Notes: generated from the sequence alone by a model not told the origin. Positions 1-8,270 are shown, counted from the first letter of the stretch. The stretch: 64,000 nucleotides of DNA from Flavisolibacter longurius (GCA_013327885.1 JABUMY010000002.1:372001-436000); one strand, 5' to 3'. Made by a program: numbers and translations.

Positions 1-1350
1 GCAAGGGCAACATTTGGTTACCGGGATCTGATCTTCATTGATGCCACGGTTCGTCGGGATGCCTCTTCTGCCCTGCCGGCTGCAAACAATACCTATATCT
101 ATCCTTCTATCAACGGCAGCTTTATCTTTTCTGAGCTGACAAAAATGGCCTTGCCCTGGCTGAGCTATGGCAAGCTTCGTGGAAACTTTGCACAGGTTGG
201 CTCTGACCTGACACCCCATTCACTTGACCTGGCTATCAACAACGGTTCTTTTTACGGCAGCAACCCTTCGGTAACCATTGGCAACCAGTTCCGGGGTGGC
301 GGTATTGAACCGGCGCTGACAAGAGGTTACGAGGTTGGCATTGAATTAAAGTTCTTTAACCGCATCGGGCTGGAAGTATCGTATTACAAAAACAACAACA
401 TCAAGCAGATCCTGGCGGTGGATGTTTCACCAGCCAGTGGCTATACTACAGCCCAAATCAATGCCGGCAACATCGTGAATGAAGGAATGGAGGTTTCTCT
501 GAGCGGAACGCCGGTGCAGAGCCGTGATTTCTCCTGGGACGTAACGCTTAACTGGGCAAAGAACAGCAACATGGTGAAAGAGCTCTACCCGGGCCTTGAA
601 AGCTACCTTTATGCCACCAACCGTTATGATACCCGCCTTGAGCACCGTGTTGGCGGCGAGTGGGGTATGTATTATGGCCGCAAATGGAGAGTGGATGACA
701 AAACAGGTAAGACCGTAATCAATGCGTCCGGCCAGCCTGAATACGACATCAACCAGCCGATCGGCCAGGTGTTGCCGCGTTGGACAGGTGGTACGTATCA
801 AACTATCCGTTACAAGAACATTGACCTGAGCTTTAACCTCGACTTCCAGAGCGGTGGCCTGTTTTATTCAGAGACCCGCAACTTCAGCACCGGTTCAGGC
901 CTGACCGAAGAAACCGTAGGTGTGAATGACAAAGGACATGACTGGAGAGACTACCCTGGAACGTATACACTAGCCGGCGGTAACACCGGTAATGGCGGTA
1001 TCCGTGTTCCGGGTGTGTTTGCCAATGGCCAGGAAAACAACCGTTACATTTCTGCAAGGGCTTATTGGTACACAGCCCGCCAGCGTGATGCCCGCAACGT
1101 ATTGCTCGACGCTTCGTATGTAAAGCTGCGTGAAGTACGCCTCGGATACAGCTTCCCGCAAAGCGTATTGCGTGCCGTGAAATACGCCAAATCGGCTAAC
1201 CTTGGCTTTATCGTATCCAACGCATGGCTGATCTGGGCCAACACCAAAAAATACGGTGTTGATCCTTCAGAGCTGGAAGTGTTCTACCGCGAAGGTGGCC
1301 AGTTATCCTCCACCCGCCAGATCGGTGTAAACCTGCGTGTGATCTTTTAA
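1..1350 (+). CDS. SusC/RagA-type TonB-linked outer membrane transporter, 3' part
   Basis: The frame is open from base 1, so the start, signal peptide, carboxypeptidase-like domain and plug are outside the window; 449 codons remain. What is visible is the C-terminal beta-barrel: alternating hydrophobic and polar strands, motifs such as GNIVNEGMEVSLSG and LPRWTGGTYQTIRYKNIDLS that are typical of the last third of SusC proteins, and a terminal Phe (GVNLRVIF) as expected for a Bam-assembled barrel. SusC proteins import oligosaccharides or peptides across the outer membrane using TonB energy and work with a SusD lipoprotein, which follows 81 bp downstream. The substrate cannot be told from this part. 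Confidence 0.93.
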   Translation, partial: ARATFGYRDLIFIDATVRRDASSALPAANNTYIYPSINGSFIFSELTKMALPWLSYGKLRGNFAQVGSDLTPHSLDLAINNGSFYGSNPSVTIGNQFRGGGIEPALTRGYEVGIELKFFNRIGLEVSYYKNNNIKQILAVDVSPASGYTTAQINAGNIVNEGMEVSLSGTPVQSRDFSWDVTLNWAKNSNMVKELYPGLESYLYATNRYDTRLEHRVGGEWGMYYGRKWRVDDKTGKTVINASGQPEYDINQPIGQVLPRWTGGTYQTIRYKNIDLSFNLDFQSGGLFYSETRNFSTGSGLTEETVGVNDKGHDWRDYPGTYTLAGGNTGNGGIRVPGVFANGQENNRYISARAYWYTARQRDARNVLLDASYVKLREVRLGYSFPQSVLRAVKYAKSANLGFIVSNAWLIWANTKKYGVDPSELEVFYREGGQLSSTRQIGVNLRVIF

Positions 1351-1431
1351 GTAAAAACCCAACATTGAACAGGAAACACAGCGGCCCGTTTAGGTTCCGT
1401 TGGCTCTTCCAAAACGAAAATTATCAGAGGT

Positions 1432-2892
1432 ATGAAAAAATTAGTCATCATAGCAGCAGCCGGTTTAATAATGGCAAGCTGCAATAAGTTCAAGGATATA
1501 AATGTGAGTCCAACCCAGCTCACTTCTGCTTCTACCAAAGGGCTTCTAACCAATTCGCAGCAAGCCCTGTCCGACCTGATCCTGGGCAATACGGCGGCCA
1601 GCCGCCTGCCAGCCCTCTACATCCAGCACCTGGCCGAAGGACCCTACCCGGCTTCTTCACTCTACAGCGACCGTAACCTGTCCTTCAGTGGCTGGTACAC
1701 CGGTCCGCTGAATGACCTGCAAACCATCATTCGGTATAACCAGGAAGGTAACCCGGCGGCCATCGGCAACGGGTCAAAAGATAACCAGATCGCTGTAGCC
1801 AGGATCATGAAGGCTTATTACTTTCTGAACCTGACCGACCGGTATGGTGACATCCCCTACTCACAGGCCTTAAAAGGAAATGAAGCTTATTCGCCGGCGT
1901 ACGACAAGCAACAGGACATTTACACAGACCTTTTCAAGGAGCTGACTGAAGCTCAGGCACAGATCAATGCTGCTGATAACAAAGTGGTGGGTGATGTATT
2001 GCTGAGCGGCAACATGGATAGCTGGAAGCGCTTTGCCAACACCCTGCGTATGGTGATGGCGTTGCGGCTTTCCAAAGTAGATGCTGCCAAGGGCAAAACA
2101 GAATATGCTGCGGCCGATGCTGCGGGTGTGATCACCAGCAATGCGCAGAACATTGCCTACAAATTCCTGGCGGATGATCCCAACAACTTCAACCCCTGGT
2201 ACAACAACTATTCGATCAGCAACCGGAACGACTATGCTATCAGCACAACGCTGACAGACTACATGAATCCAAAGAACGATCCCCGTCTGCCCATTTATGG
2301 TGAAGTGCTTGCCGGTGGTGTGGTAAAAGGCCTGACGCCTGGCCGCAACGTAGCCGTAAACATTCCTGCCGCGTATAGCCGTATTGGTAAATACTTTGGC
2401 GGTCCGGATGCCGGCGGTGCTGGCAAAGGTGCACCAATGGTTCTGTTTTCGTATGCACAGGTCCTGTTTATGCGGGCCGAAGCTGCCAAGCTTGGCTACA
2501 CAGCCGGCGGCGATGCCGAAGCGAAGACCCAGTATGAGGCTGCCATTAAAGCTTCGTGGGAGCAATACGGCGTGTTTGACCAGGCCAAGTACACTACCTA
2601 TATAGCCTTGCCAGAAGTAGCATACGACGCTGCCAACGGACACCGCAAGATCATGACCGAAAAGTGGGTACATGGTTACCTTAACCATAGCTGGGAAGCC
2701 TGGAATGACTGGCGTAGAACTGGCTTCCCTGTGCTGACATCGGCCACCGATGCCGTAGACTCCCGCGGCATTCCACTCCGCCTTGGTTATCCTGCAAACG
2801 AATCAACCCTAAACGGGTCTAATTATAACGATGCTGTTTCCCGAATTGGCGGAACAGACGATAATTATGGAAAAATGTGGTGGGTAAAATAG
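1432..2892 (+). CDS. SusD/RagB-like substrate-binding lipoprotein (SusD-like_2 type)
   Basis: 486 aa. The N-terminus is a lipoprotein signal (MKKLVIIAAAGLIMASC, Cys17), followed by FKDINVSPTQLT, the typical opening of the SusD-like_2/SusD_homolog branch. The remainder is helical and TPR-like, with conserved-looking segments LNLTDRYGDIPYSQAL, DPRLPIYG and EKWVHGYLNHSWEAWNDWRRTG. It sits on the cell surface as a lid over the SusC barrel encoded immediately upstream and presents ligand to it. This subclass is often found with small SusC pairs without glycoside hydrolases, and none is visible next door, so the substrate stays open. A terminator follows. Confidence 0.93.
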   Translation: MKKLVIIAAAGLIMASCNKFKDINVSPTQLTSASTKGLLTNSQQALSDLILGNTAASRLPALYIQHLAEGPYPASSLYSDRNLSFSGWYTGPLNDLQTIIRYNQEGNPAAIGNGSKDNQIAVARIMKAYYFLNLTDRYGDIPYSQALKGNEAYSPAYDKQQDIYTDLFKELTEAQAQINAADNKVVGDVLLSGNMDSWKRFANTLRMVMALRLSKVDAAKGKTEYAAADAAGVITSNAQNIAYKFLADDPNNFNPWYNNYSISNRNDYAISTTLTDYMNPKNDPRLPIYGEVLAGGVVKGLTPGRNVAVNIPAAYSRIGKYFGGPDAGGAGKGAPMVLFSYAQVLFMRAEAAKLGYTAGGDAEAKTQYEAAIKASWEQYGVFDQAKYTTYIALPEVAYDAANGHRKIMTEKWVHGYLNHSWEAWNDWRRTGFPVLTSATDAVDSRGIPLRLGYPANESTLNGSNYNDAVSRIGGTDDNYGKMWWVK

Positions 2893-2915
2893 CGCTCACT
2901 TCTCATGTAAAATCC

Positions 2916-2946
2916 GAGCTGCTCATTTGGGCGGCTCTTTTTTTTA
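2916..2946 (+). terminator. Rho-independent terminator after susD-like gene
   Basis: A 7-bp stem (GAGCTGC / GCGGCTC with one G-U pair, 2916-2922 and 2931-2937) is followed by an uninterrupted T run to 2945. It lies 24 bp after the SusD stop codon and closes the susC-susD unit. Confidence 0.75.
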
Positions 2947-3040
2947 CTTTTTCAGAAAGAAGTGGAGATGATCGCAACAGCGGCATTTCGTGTACGGAGT
3001 GCTGTGCCAGGAAAAAGAGTTTTCAGGAGCCTGTTTGCAT

Positions 3041-3478
3041 CTACCGTTTTTGCTGAAAAAAACTTTTCATCAGTGCTGCGCATTCTTCGTGCAGAACGCC
3101 ATGATCCAGCACTGTTTTGGGATGAAAAGGCCACTCCTCTTTGGTAATATGCAGGTAGCCGTTCTTAGGATCCGAAGCGCCGTACACAATGCGGCCGATC
3201 TTGCTCCAGTACAGGGCGCCGGCGCACATCAGGCAGGGCTCTACCGTTACGTACAGCGTGGCATCGGGCAGGTATTTGGCACCTAAAAAATTAAACGCCG
3301 ACGTCAGCGCAATGATCTCGGCATGCGCCGTAGGATCGGCCAGGGTCTCTACCTGGTTATACCCGCGGGAAATGATTTTTTTATCGATCACCACCACAGC
3401 ACCCACCGGCACTTCATCGGCTTCAAACGCCAGTTGCGCCTGTCGGAGGGCCTGTTGCATGAAGTATTCATCGTTCAT
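3041..3478 (-). CDS. tadA: tRNA-specific adenosine deaminase TadA
   Basis: 145 aa, CMP/dCMP-deaminase fold. The zinc site is complete: His52 and the proton-shuttling Glu54 in AHAEIIAL, and Cys82/Cys85 in VEPCLMCAGAL. Family knowledge: TadA converts A34 to inosine in the anticodon of tRNA-Arg(ACG). I start at MNDEYF; an in-frame ATG 18 bp upstream (MLYFGS) is possible but adds residues outside the normal family N-terminus. A guanine deaminase is the main alternative, but the length and VEPCLMC context favour TadA. It is monocistronic; both neighbours are separated by more than 140 bp. Confidence 0.9.
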   Translation of the reverse strand: MNDEYFMQQALRQAQLAFEADEVPVGAVVVIDKKIISRGYNQVETLADPTAHAEIIALTSAFNFLGAKYLPDATLYVTVEPCLMCAGALYWSKIGRIVYGASDPKNGYLHITKEEWPFHPKTVLDHGVLHEECAALMKSFFQQKR

Positions 3479-3591
3479 GCTGCCAAAGTAAAGCAATATG
3501 CGGATGTGCGGATCGGCAGATATGCGAATGAAAGATTTAAAGAGGATGAATACGCCAGTACGACGAACAGAACCTGGTTAAGCATGGCTTT

Positions 3592-3640
3592 TGGCTCATA
3601 GCTCATAGCTCGCAGCTCAAAGCTACCAGCTTCCCACTCA
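3592..3640. repeat. Intergenic word-like repeat, AGCTCATAGCTCGCAGCTC family (copy 1)
   Basis: Short overlapping repeats of AGCT-CA/GC-AGCTC (GGCTCATAGCTCATAGCTCG and onward) run up to and into the stop codon of the response-regulator gene at 3638. A second copy with the same vocabulary lies at 16620-16662. See findings on repeat families. Confidence 0.7.
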
Positions 3641-4291
3641 CAACTTCACCAATCCGTTCTTCACCGCAAACAACACCAGCCCGATGCGGGTCTTTACTTC
3701 CATTTTTTGCTGGATGGTGGCGCTATGATCTTCCACGGTACGTGGACTGATCTTTAATTTGGCCGCAATTTCTTTGTATGAAAGTTCAGTGCAAAAATGG
3801 TTGATGAATTCCATCTCCTTTTCACTAAAAGGCCATTTGCGGGGGCCTTGTCCTTGCTTTTCATCCCAGCCATTGGACAGGCCCTGGATCAACTTTCGGC
3901 TGATCAGTTCCGAGTGGTAAAAATCTTTTTCCAGCACAGCGGTGATCGCCGTGTCCAGTTCTTCGGGTTCGCAGTCTTTTAATACATAGCCTTTAGCACC
4001 GTTGCGGATCATGGCAATGATAGTGCCTTCTTCGTCGAGCATAGAAAGCGCCAGCACTTTGACCTGCGGGTAGTTCTGTTTCAGCCAAAGCGTGGATTCA
4101 ACGCCATCCATTACGGGCATGTTGATGTCCATGAGAATGACCTTGGGCAACGGGTTTGCCTTCAGCTTTTCCTGCATCCTGGCGCCGTTGTCGGCTTCAA
4201 ACAGTACCGTATAACCGAAATCTTTCAGCAGGCTGGCCAGCCCGCTGCGTAACAAGGCGTGATCGTCCACTAACGCAATGTCGGCTTTCAT
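3638..4291 (-). CDS. NarL/FixJ-family response regulator
   Basis: 217 aa. The N-terminal receiver domain has the acidic pair Asp9-Asp10 and the phospho-acceptor Asp55 in VILMDINMPVMDG, with the conserved switch Lys in GYVLKDCEPEEL. The C-terminal LuxR/GerE helix-turn-helix spans about residues 150-205 (SYKEIAAKLKISPRTVEDH). It overlaps the kinase gene by 4 bp (ATGA), so the two are translationally coupled and almost certainly a cognate pair. The kinase likely phosphorylates Asp55 and the regulator then binds DNA; its targets are unknown. Confidence 0.93.
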   Translation of the reverse strand: MKADIALVDDHALLRSGLASLLKDFGYTVLFEADNGARMQEKLKANPLPKVILMDINMPVMDGVESTLWLKQNYPQVKVLALSMLDEEGTIIAMIRNGAKGYVLKDCEPEELDTAITAVLEKDFYHSELISRKLIQGLSNGWDEKQGQGPRKWPFSEKEMEFINHFCTELSYKEIAAKLKISPRTVEDHSATIQQKMEVKTRIGLVLFAVKNGLVKL

Positions 4292-5070
4292 GCTGCAATA
4301 ATAGGAAGCGTAAGCCGTATTTCCGTACCGCCCTTGGTGCCGTCTATCTGCAAACTGCCGCCAATGAGCTTGGCGCGGTTGCGCATGTTGCGCATACCTG
4401 AGCCTTCGGAGGGGTTGGTACCGGTCGCTTCAAAGCCTTTGCCATTATCGGTTACCATCACCTGTAATTCCTGCGGGGCATAGCGTAGCTTAACAATGAT
4501 CTCCGTGGCTTCGGAATGTTTGATGGCGTTGTTCAGGGCTTCCTGCACGGCACGAAAAAGGATCAGCTCTTTTTGCGGATCAAGCGGAGTGGCAATGCCA
4601 ATAACACGGAAGCTTGTTTCAAACACACCGGCCTTCTGTATCATCTGCAGTTCCATGGCAATGGCTTCGGCCAGGCCAACAGAAAGCACCGCTTCGGTGT
4701 GCAGGGTTTTGGAAAGGGTGCGCAGGTCGGCAATGGCTTTGCTGACAAGCTCCTTGGTGTTGGCAATTTTTTCGGGTGCGTTTTCTTTTTCGGGGCGAAT
4801 GGTGTTGAGGTTTAGCTTGGCAAGGCTTAGTGTTTGCCCGATGTTGTCATGAATTTCCTGGGCGATGTTTTTCAGCGTTTGCTCCTGCATATCGAGCTGT
4901 GCTTCCAGGATCTCTTTTTCAAACGCTGCCTGGAGGGCTACTTTTTCCTGTAAGTATTGGCTTTGCTTTTTTTGGTACACCAACACCAGTACAATAATAC
5001 CGACAGCCACCAGCAGAAAAAAGGCGGAACTGATTACGATGATACTGACTTCTTCTGATAAGTTAGCCAT
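4288..5070 (-). CDS. HisKA_3-type (NarX-like) sensor histidine kinase, membrane anchored
   Basis: 260 aa. One N-terminal transmembrane helix (about residues 9-31) is followed by a coiled coil (33-66), the dimerisation/phospho-acceptor helix with His74 in AQEIHDNIGQTLSLAKLNL, and an ATPase domain with the N box QEALNNAIKHSEA and the G box VTDNGKGFE. There is no periplasmic or PAS sensor domain, so the signal must come from a partner. The gene overlaps the preceding 7-TM gene by 37 bp and the following regulator gene by 4 bp, which points to the 7-TM protein as the sensing partner (inference). Confidence 0.92.
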   Translation of the reverse strand: MANLSEEVSIIVISSAFFLLVAVGIIVLVLVYQKKQSQYLQEKVALQAAFEKEILEAQLDMQEQTLKNIAQEIHDNIGQTLSLAKLNLNTIRPEKENAPEKIANTKELVSKAIADLRTLSKTLHTEAVLSVGLAEAIAMELQMIQKAGVFETSFRVIGIATPLDPQKELILFRAVQEALNNAIKHSEATEIIVKLRYAPQELQVMVTDNGKGFEATGTNPSEGSGMRNMRNRAKLIGGSLQIDGTKGGTEIRLTLPIIAA

Positions 5071-5726
5071 AAGCTTCCGATAAGCAGTGAAAACGAACTC
5101 ACAAAAAGCAGCATGTTATGTACACCCCAAAGGGTGGTGAGCAGTTCTCGTTCCTGCGATGTATAGGTTGCCAATATTTGTGTAGTAAGATAATAATAGC
5201 TGAGAAAAATAATGAAACTGCCGGCAAAATAAATCAAATAGCCCGAGGCCAGCCAGAAATTAAAATTGCGAAAGATGTTTTGGTCGGTAACGTTGTTGAG
5301 GAGCTGGTGAAAATACATCAGCACAAAAAACACAATGGCGGCCGAAACAAGGCTGTACCCCATCGAATCAAACAACTGGTAGTCCTGCATCACGATATTC
5401 TTTACCAGCAGGTAAAGAACAATAAGGCTGCAAAGCAGGGTGACTGCCCTGGTTTTTACCCGCGAATGAAAAAGCCTGCGGAAGTAATAGCCAAGAAAAA
5501 CAATGGTAAGAAAGGCATGTATATTATACAGCAAGATGTTGTCGTTGGCGGAATGTTTCACCATAATACTGGCAATCAGCATGACAACAAAGGTGAGAAA
5601 GCAATAGGCCAGCAAAGCGGTAATATGGGGTTCATTATACCGCCTTGCGTACAGCCAGAGGGCTATAAAATAAATAAAATAGCCGGTTGGTTCCAGATAG
5701 TTATTGATGAAGCTGTATAGGGTCAC
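5034..5726 (-). CDS. Seven-transmembrane protein of a two-component operon, putative sensor
   Basis: 230 aa with seven hydrophobic helices at about residues 12-30, 35-55, 64-82, 94-113, 124-143, 157-180 and 198-223, and only short loops. I do not recognise a named domain; the shape resembles 7TM modules that in other proteins are fused to kinases. The end of the gene overlaps the kinase start by 37 bp, and the 87-aa gene upstream ends 30 bp before it, so all four genes (6020 to 3638) form one minus-strand operon. Role as the sensory subunit of the kinase is inferred only from this arrangement. Confidence 0.75.
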   Translation of the reverse strand: MTLYSFINNYLEPTGYFIYFIALWLYARRYNEPHITALLAYCFLTFVVMLIASIMVKHSANDNILLYNIHAFLTIVFLGYYFRRLFHSRVKTRAVTLLCSLIVLYLLVKNIVMQDYQLFDSMGYSLVSAAIVFFVLMYFHQLLNNVTDQNIFRNFNFWLASGYLIYFAGSFIIFLSYYYLTTQILATYTSQERELLTTLWGVHNMLLFVSSFSLLIGSLWLTYQKKSVSS

Positions 5727-5756
5727 TGTGGTACGTTAAAGAGGTGAACGGAAGGC

Positions 5757-6020
5757 TTAGGGTTGACCATCATCTTCCTCATCAGTGGTGCAGGGGGGCT
5801 TGGGACAGCCTTCCACTTCAAGGGTTTCGTCGCCAATGCTTCTTTCCTGGTCTTTTTTACCTTTTACGGCTTTGGCTTTTACTTTCAGCACGCCGGCTTT
5901 GCGGCCGTCTTTTAGCACGGCGGACTCCAGGTGTGATTTGATAACAATGAATTCGCGGCCGCTGTCAAGCAGCTTGCGCATGTCTTCGGTTCGAAAGACA
6001 AACTCGAGGTTGTGTGGCAT
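5757..6020 (-). CDS. Hypothetical 87-aa acidic-tailed protein, first gene of the two-component operon
   Basis: 87 aa, not recognised. It is soluble, with a mixed charged N-terminal half (EFVFRTEDMRKLLDSGREF), a Lys-rich middle, and an acidic C-terminus containing CPKPPC, a possible metal or disulfide pair, then TDEEDDGQP. No signal peptide. It lies 30 bp upstream of the 7-TM gene in the same direction. The ATG at 6020 follows a T-rich stretch with no clear Shine-Dalgarno sequence, common in this phylum. Confidence 0.6.
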   Translation of the reverse strand: MPHNLEFVFRTEDMRKLLDSGREFIVIKSHLESAVLKDGRKAGVLKVKAKAVKGKKDQERSIGDETLEVEGCPKPPCTTDEEDDGQP

Positions 6021-6071
6021 ATATTTTTTTTAAGGTGGTAAAAATATTGCGGATTTCAAAGGTGTCATAAT

Positions 6072-6170
6072 CCGTTTACCGGAACAACCGGTTTTTTGCG
6101 GGAGGTTTACCGGTAAAAGACCGGAAAGGTACCGTAGAAAAACGGTGGGACCTTCCGTAGAAAAACGGTT
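6072..6170. promoter_or_regulatory. Iteron-like array of CCG(T/G)..-CGG elements upstream of orphan LuxR gene
   Basis: Two near-identical copies of CCGTAGAAAAACGGT start at 6132 and 6155 (23 bp apart). Related units CCGGTAAAAGACCGG (6110) and CCGGTTTTTTGCGGG (6088) continue the same phasing upstream at 22-bp steps, and a shorter CCGTTTACCGG begins at 6072. Each unit is a short interrupted palindrome (CCG...CGG). The array ends 48 bp before the ATG of the LuxR-type gene at 6218. Phasing by two helical turns suggests a protein binding repeatedly on one DNA face; autoregulation by the downstream LuxR protein is inference. Confidence 0.6.
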
Positions 6171-6217
6171 GACTTCTGCTTTTGCGCATACCAATTTTGG
6201 GGTACTGAAACCAACGT

Positions 6218-6466
6218 ATGAACACAACGGCAACCCACAGGATCGAGACCGGCCTTTCTTCTCTTAGCCCACGTGAAGTGGAGATTCTTTACTGGATAGC
6301 AGAAGGCAAGGGCGGTAAAGAAATCGCCGCCACCCTGCACCTGAGTGTGCACACCGTGCAAAAGCATACAAAGAACATCTATCGAAAATTGGACGTACAC
6401 AATAAAATCGAAGCCCTTAACAAAACCAAGTGGCTGATCGCCTCCCTTTATCGCAACCGGAACTAA
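6218..6466 (+). CDS. Orphan LuxR/GerE-type DNA-binding protein (single domain)
   Basis: 82 aa, consisting almost only of a GerE helix-turn-helix: LSPREVEILYWIAEGKGGKE, then IAATLHLSVHTVQKHTKNIY as recognition helix, and KLDVHNKIEALNKTKW. There is no receiver, PAS or ligand-binding domain, so it is either constitutively active, controlled by partner proteins, or works as a dimer with another LuxR protein. It is transcribed alone and faces the convergent TonB gene. The repeated CCG...CGG elements just upstream are good candidate binding sites. Confidence 0.85.
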   Translation: MNTTATHRIETGLSSLSPREVEILYWIAEGKGGKEIAATLHLSVHTVQKHTKNIYRKLDVHNKIEALNKTKWLIASLYRNRN

Positions 6467-6530
6467 CAGCCTGCTACTCCTCAGACCTTCGCTTAGAATG
6501 GAAAACACCCGGGAGGCGACAGCTTTTTTC

Positions 6531-6570
6531 AAAAAAATAGCCGGTGAACTGCAACCATTCACCGGCTATA
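6531..6570 (-). terminator. Rho-independent terminator of the tonB-type gene
   Basis: Perfect 11-bp stem TAGCCGGTGAA / TTCACCGGCTA (6538-6548 and 6558-6568). On the minus strand it is followed by seven U residues (A run at 6531-6537). It lies 20 bp beyond the stop codon of the gene ending at 6591. Confidence 0.9.
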
Positions 6571-6590
6571 TCTATGTTAACACGTTCTCT

Positions 6591-7481
6591 CTACGCCGCC
6601 ATGATCACAAATGTAATCGGCTGCGTGTGGTACGATCGCACCTTTCTGCCATTCTGCTCACCGGGACTCCAATTCGGTCCCTTCTTTACTACTTGTTCAG
6701 CACCTTTGCCCAGGCCAAAACCGGGATCGTTCAGGGCCTTTGCCTGTGAAATAGAACCATCCCTTTCCACCAGGAAGCGGACGTTCACCGTGTACTGACC
6801 CGGCGCCATACCGCCTTGTGCCGCATCTTCAATATAACGCACCAGGTAGCGTTCCAGGTGACGCCGCCACTGCGAAATATTCACGCTGGCTGCGATCTCC
6901 ACCTTTTCAAAAACCTTGTTTTCGTCCACCTCTTTTTTAACCGCAACAATGCCGTTGCCACCATCAGTGCCCGTTACGGCATCCGCAACTACCGGCACGT
7001 CAACGGCCAGTACGTTTTTGTCAACCCCTTCCACTGAAACAGCACCCACTACCGCAATCTCTTTCACTGGTGGCATTTCGCTTTTTTTCACGTCCGCATC
7101 TTTTTTAATGACGGGCGGGGTAAACTTGGTTGTTTTTAGCTGCGGCCCAGCCACCTTTGGTTTTGCGGCCACTGCGGCTGCTTTTTTGGGTGGTGGCGTT
7201 GCCTCTTCTACCGGCGGTGGTGGCGGCGGAGGAGGCGGTGGCGTTACGGCCGGAATGTTTTCCAGCACCACCTCTCTTACGCTGACCATGGCCGTTTGAG
7301 CCGGTTCCTCCGAAGGTTTTAGCAGCCACAGGGCAAGAAAGCCTGCAAGCAGCGTTATTGCCAGTGCCTGCAGCATCCGTTCTGGGTAGGTTTTTCGAAG
7401 CATATAGGCCCCGTATTGCTTGTTCCTGTCGCGAAACAAAAGGTCCAGAAAATCGGCTTGTAATATATCTTTTGCTGTCAT
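6591..7481 (-). CDS. Energy transducer TonB, Bacteroidetes type
   Basis: 296 aa. The cytoplasmic N-terminus DLLFRDRNKQYGAYMLRKTY is the signature of Bacteroidetes TonB proteins. One transmembrane helix follows (about residues 37-55), then a Pro-rich periplasmic spacer with an uninterrupted run of ten Pro and Ala/Lys-rich segments, and a C-terminal TonB domain (about 205-295; YTVNVRFLVERDGSISQAKA, GPNWSPGEQNG). It couples the proton-motive force via ExbBD to outer-membrane receptors. The start is set by a strong Shine-Dalgarno sequence (AGGAGGTG, about 5 bp before ATG), unusual for this phylum, where such sites are rare. No exbB/exbD genes are nearby. Confidence 0.93.
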   Translation of the reverse strand: MTAKDILQADFLDLLFRDRNKQYGAYMLRKTYPERMLQALAITLLAGFLALWLLKPSEEPAQTAMVSVREVVLENIPAVTPPPPPPPPPPVEEATPPPKKAAAVAAKPKVAGPQLKTTKFTPPVIKKDADVKKSEMPPVKEIAVVGAVSVEGVDKNVLAVDVPVVADAVTGTDGGNGIVAVKKEVDENKVFEKVEIAASVNISQWRRHLERYLVRYIEDAAQGGMAPGQYTVNVRFLVERDGSISQAKALNDPGFGLGKGAEQVVKKGPNWSPGEQNGRKVRSYHTQPITFVIMAA

Positions 7482-7673
7482 GTTACACCTCCTTTTTATT
7501 CTTTGTATTCATCCATCAGGGGTAACTTACATCCCTGTTATTAAAGCGAGGTTAACCGTTGATTAGAAAGTAGTTAGATTACTATTTAGGAGGGAATAAG
7601 GGTATGCTGACGCAAGAAGTTTGGAGAATGCAACGTTCCCTTCTCCATAACATTTTTTTCGCGGGGAAAAAGG

Positions 7674-7928
7674 CTACAAAATAGCGGTTACATCTGTAAT
7701 GTCGATGTTGCAGAGATAAGCCTCAATGCCATCCATGTCATCGAAGCTTTTTACAAAGCTTACAACATCGGTTGCCGTGTTGTAAAACACTTCTACATAA
7801 AAGCCATCAATCTGGTAAAGAAGAACCGATATGCCCAGTGATTTTCTTTCCATCAGAAATACCCCGTTGCACTTCACCAGTTTTTCCTGTACCTCGCGGG
7901 AGGCCGACCGGAATTGTTGCAGGTTCAT
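7674..7928 (-). CDS. Hypothetical 84-aa protein
   Basis: 84 aa from MNLQQFRSAS; an upstream in-frame ATG at 8027 would add a Cys/His-rich stretch that looks non-coding. The sequence (EKLVKCNGVFLMERKSLGIS, LLYQIDGFYVEVFYNTATDV) resembles a small alpha/beta protein, all soluble, and I do not recognise the family, though similar short proteins are common as stand-alone genes in Chitinophagaceae. It is monocistronic with no near neighbours in the same direction. Confidence 0.65.
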   Translation of the reverse strand: MNLQQFRSASREVQEKLVKCNGVFLMERKSLGISVLLYQIDGFYVEVFYNTATDVVSFVKSFDDMDGIEAYLCNIDITDVTAIL

Positions 7929-8230
7929 AACAGGAAGGTTGATGGATGACTGTGGCAAAACGGATACCCGGTGCGGTAAACAGGGACGTTTGCCGGTGTG
8001 TAAGTGCATGTGCAAAGGATTACACAATACGGTTACGGCGCTCTACAGCCAGGCACCGGCAGGGTTTGATTAATGTGCTTAAACCTTGATTGGCACTGCT
8101 TTTGGAAAGTTTATGGTGGATGTATTGACAGAAAAGTGGAACAGAATAAGTGAGGAAAAAGATATTTTCTGTTCCGGTACAGATGATGTGTTTGTGTTTT
8201 TTGTGTGTATTGGATAAGGTGGATAATCGC

Positions 8231-8261
8231 AAAAAAGGTAGTCTCTCCGGCTACCTTTTTT
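8231..8261. terminator. Terminator-like hairpin without an assigned gene
   Basis: Perfect 11-bp stem AAAAAAGGTAG / CTACCTTTTTT (8231-8241 and 8251-8261) with a 9-nt loop, having U-runs on both strands. It may insulate the sigma-54-type promoter immediately downstream, end a short unannotated RNA, or be part of a leader structure. Confidence 0.7.
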
Positions 8262-8270
8262 CTTTGGCCG

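Noticed and set aside
427-801. Minus-strand ORF across the SusC gene
   Set aside because: Antisense shadow of a well-supported coding region; the same applies to long antisense frames across the S9, PolA and UvrB genes.
7105-7329. Other-frame ORF inside the TonB gene
   Set aside because: Low-complexity reading of the Pro-rich segment in another frame; no start signal or family match.
8020-8232. Small minus-strand ORF in the gap upstream of the M48 gene
   Set aside because: Composition is not coding-like and it overlaps the terminator hairpin; kept as intergenic.
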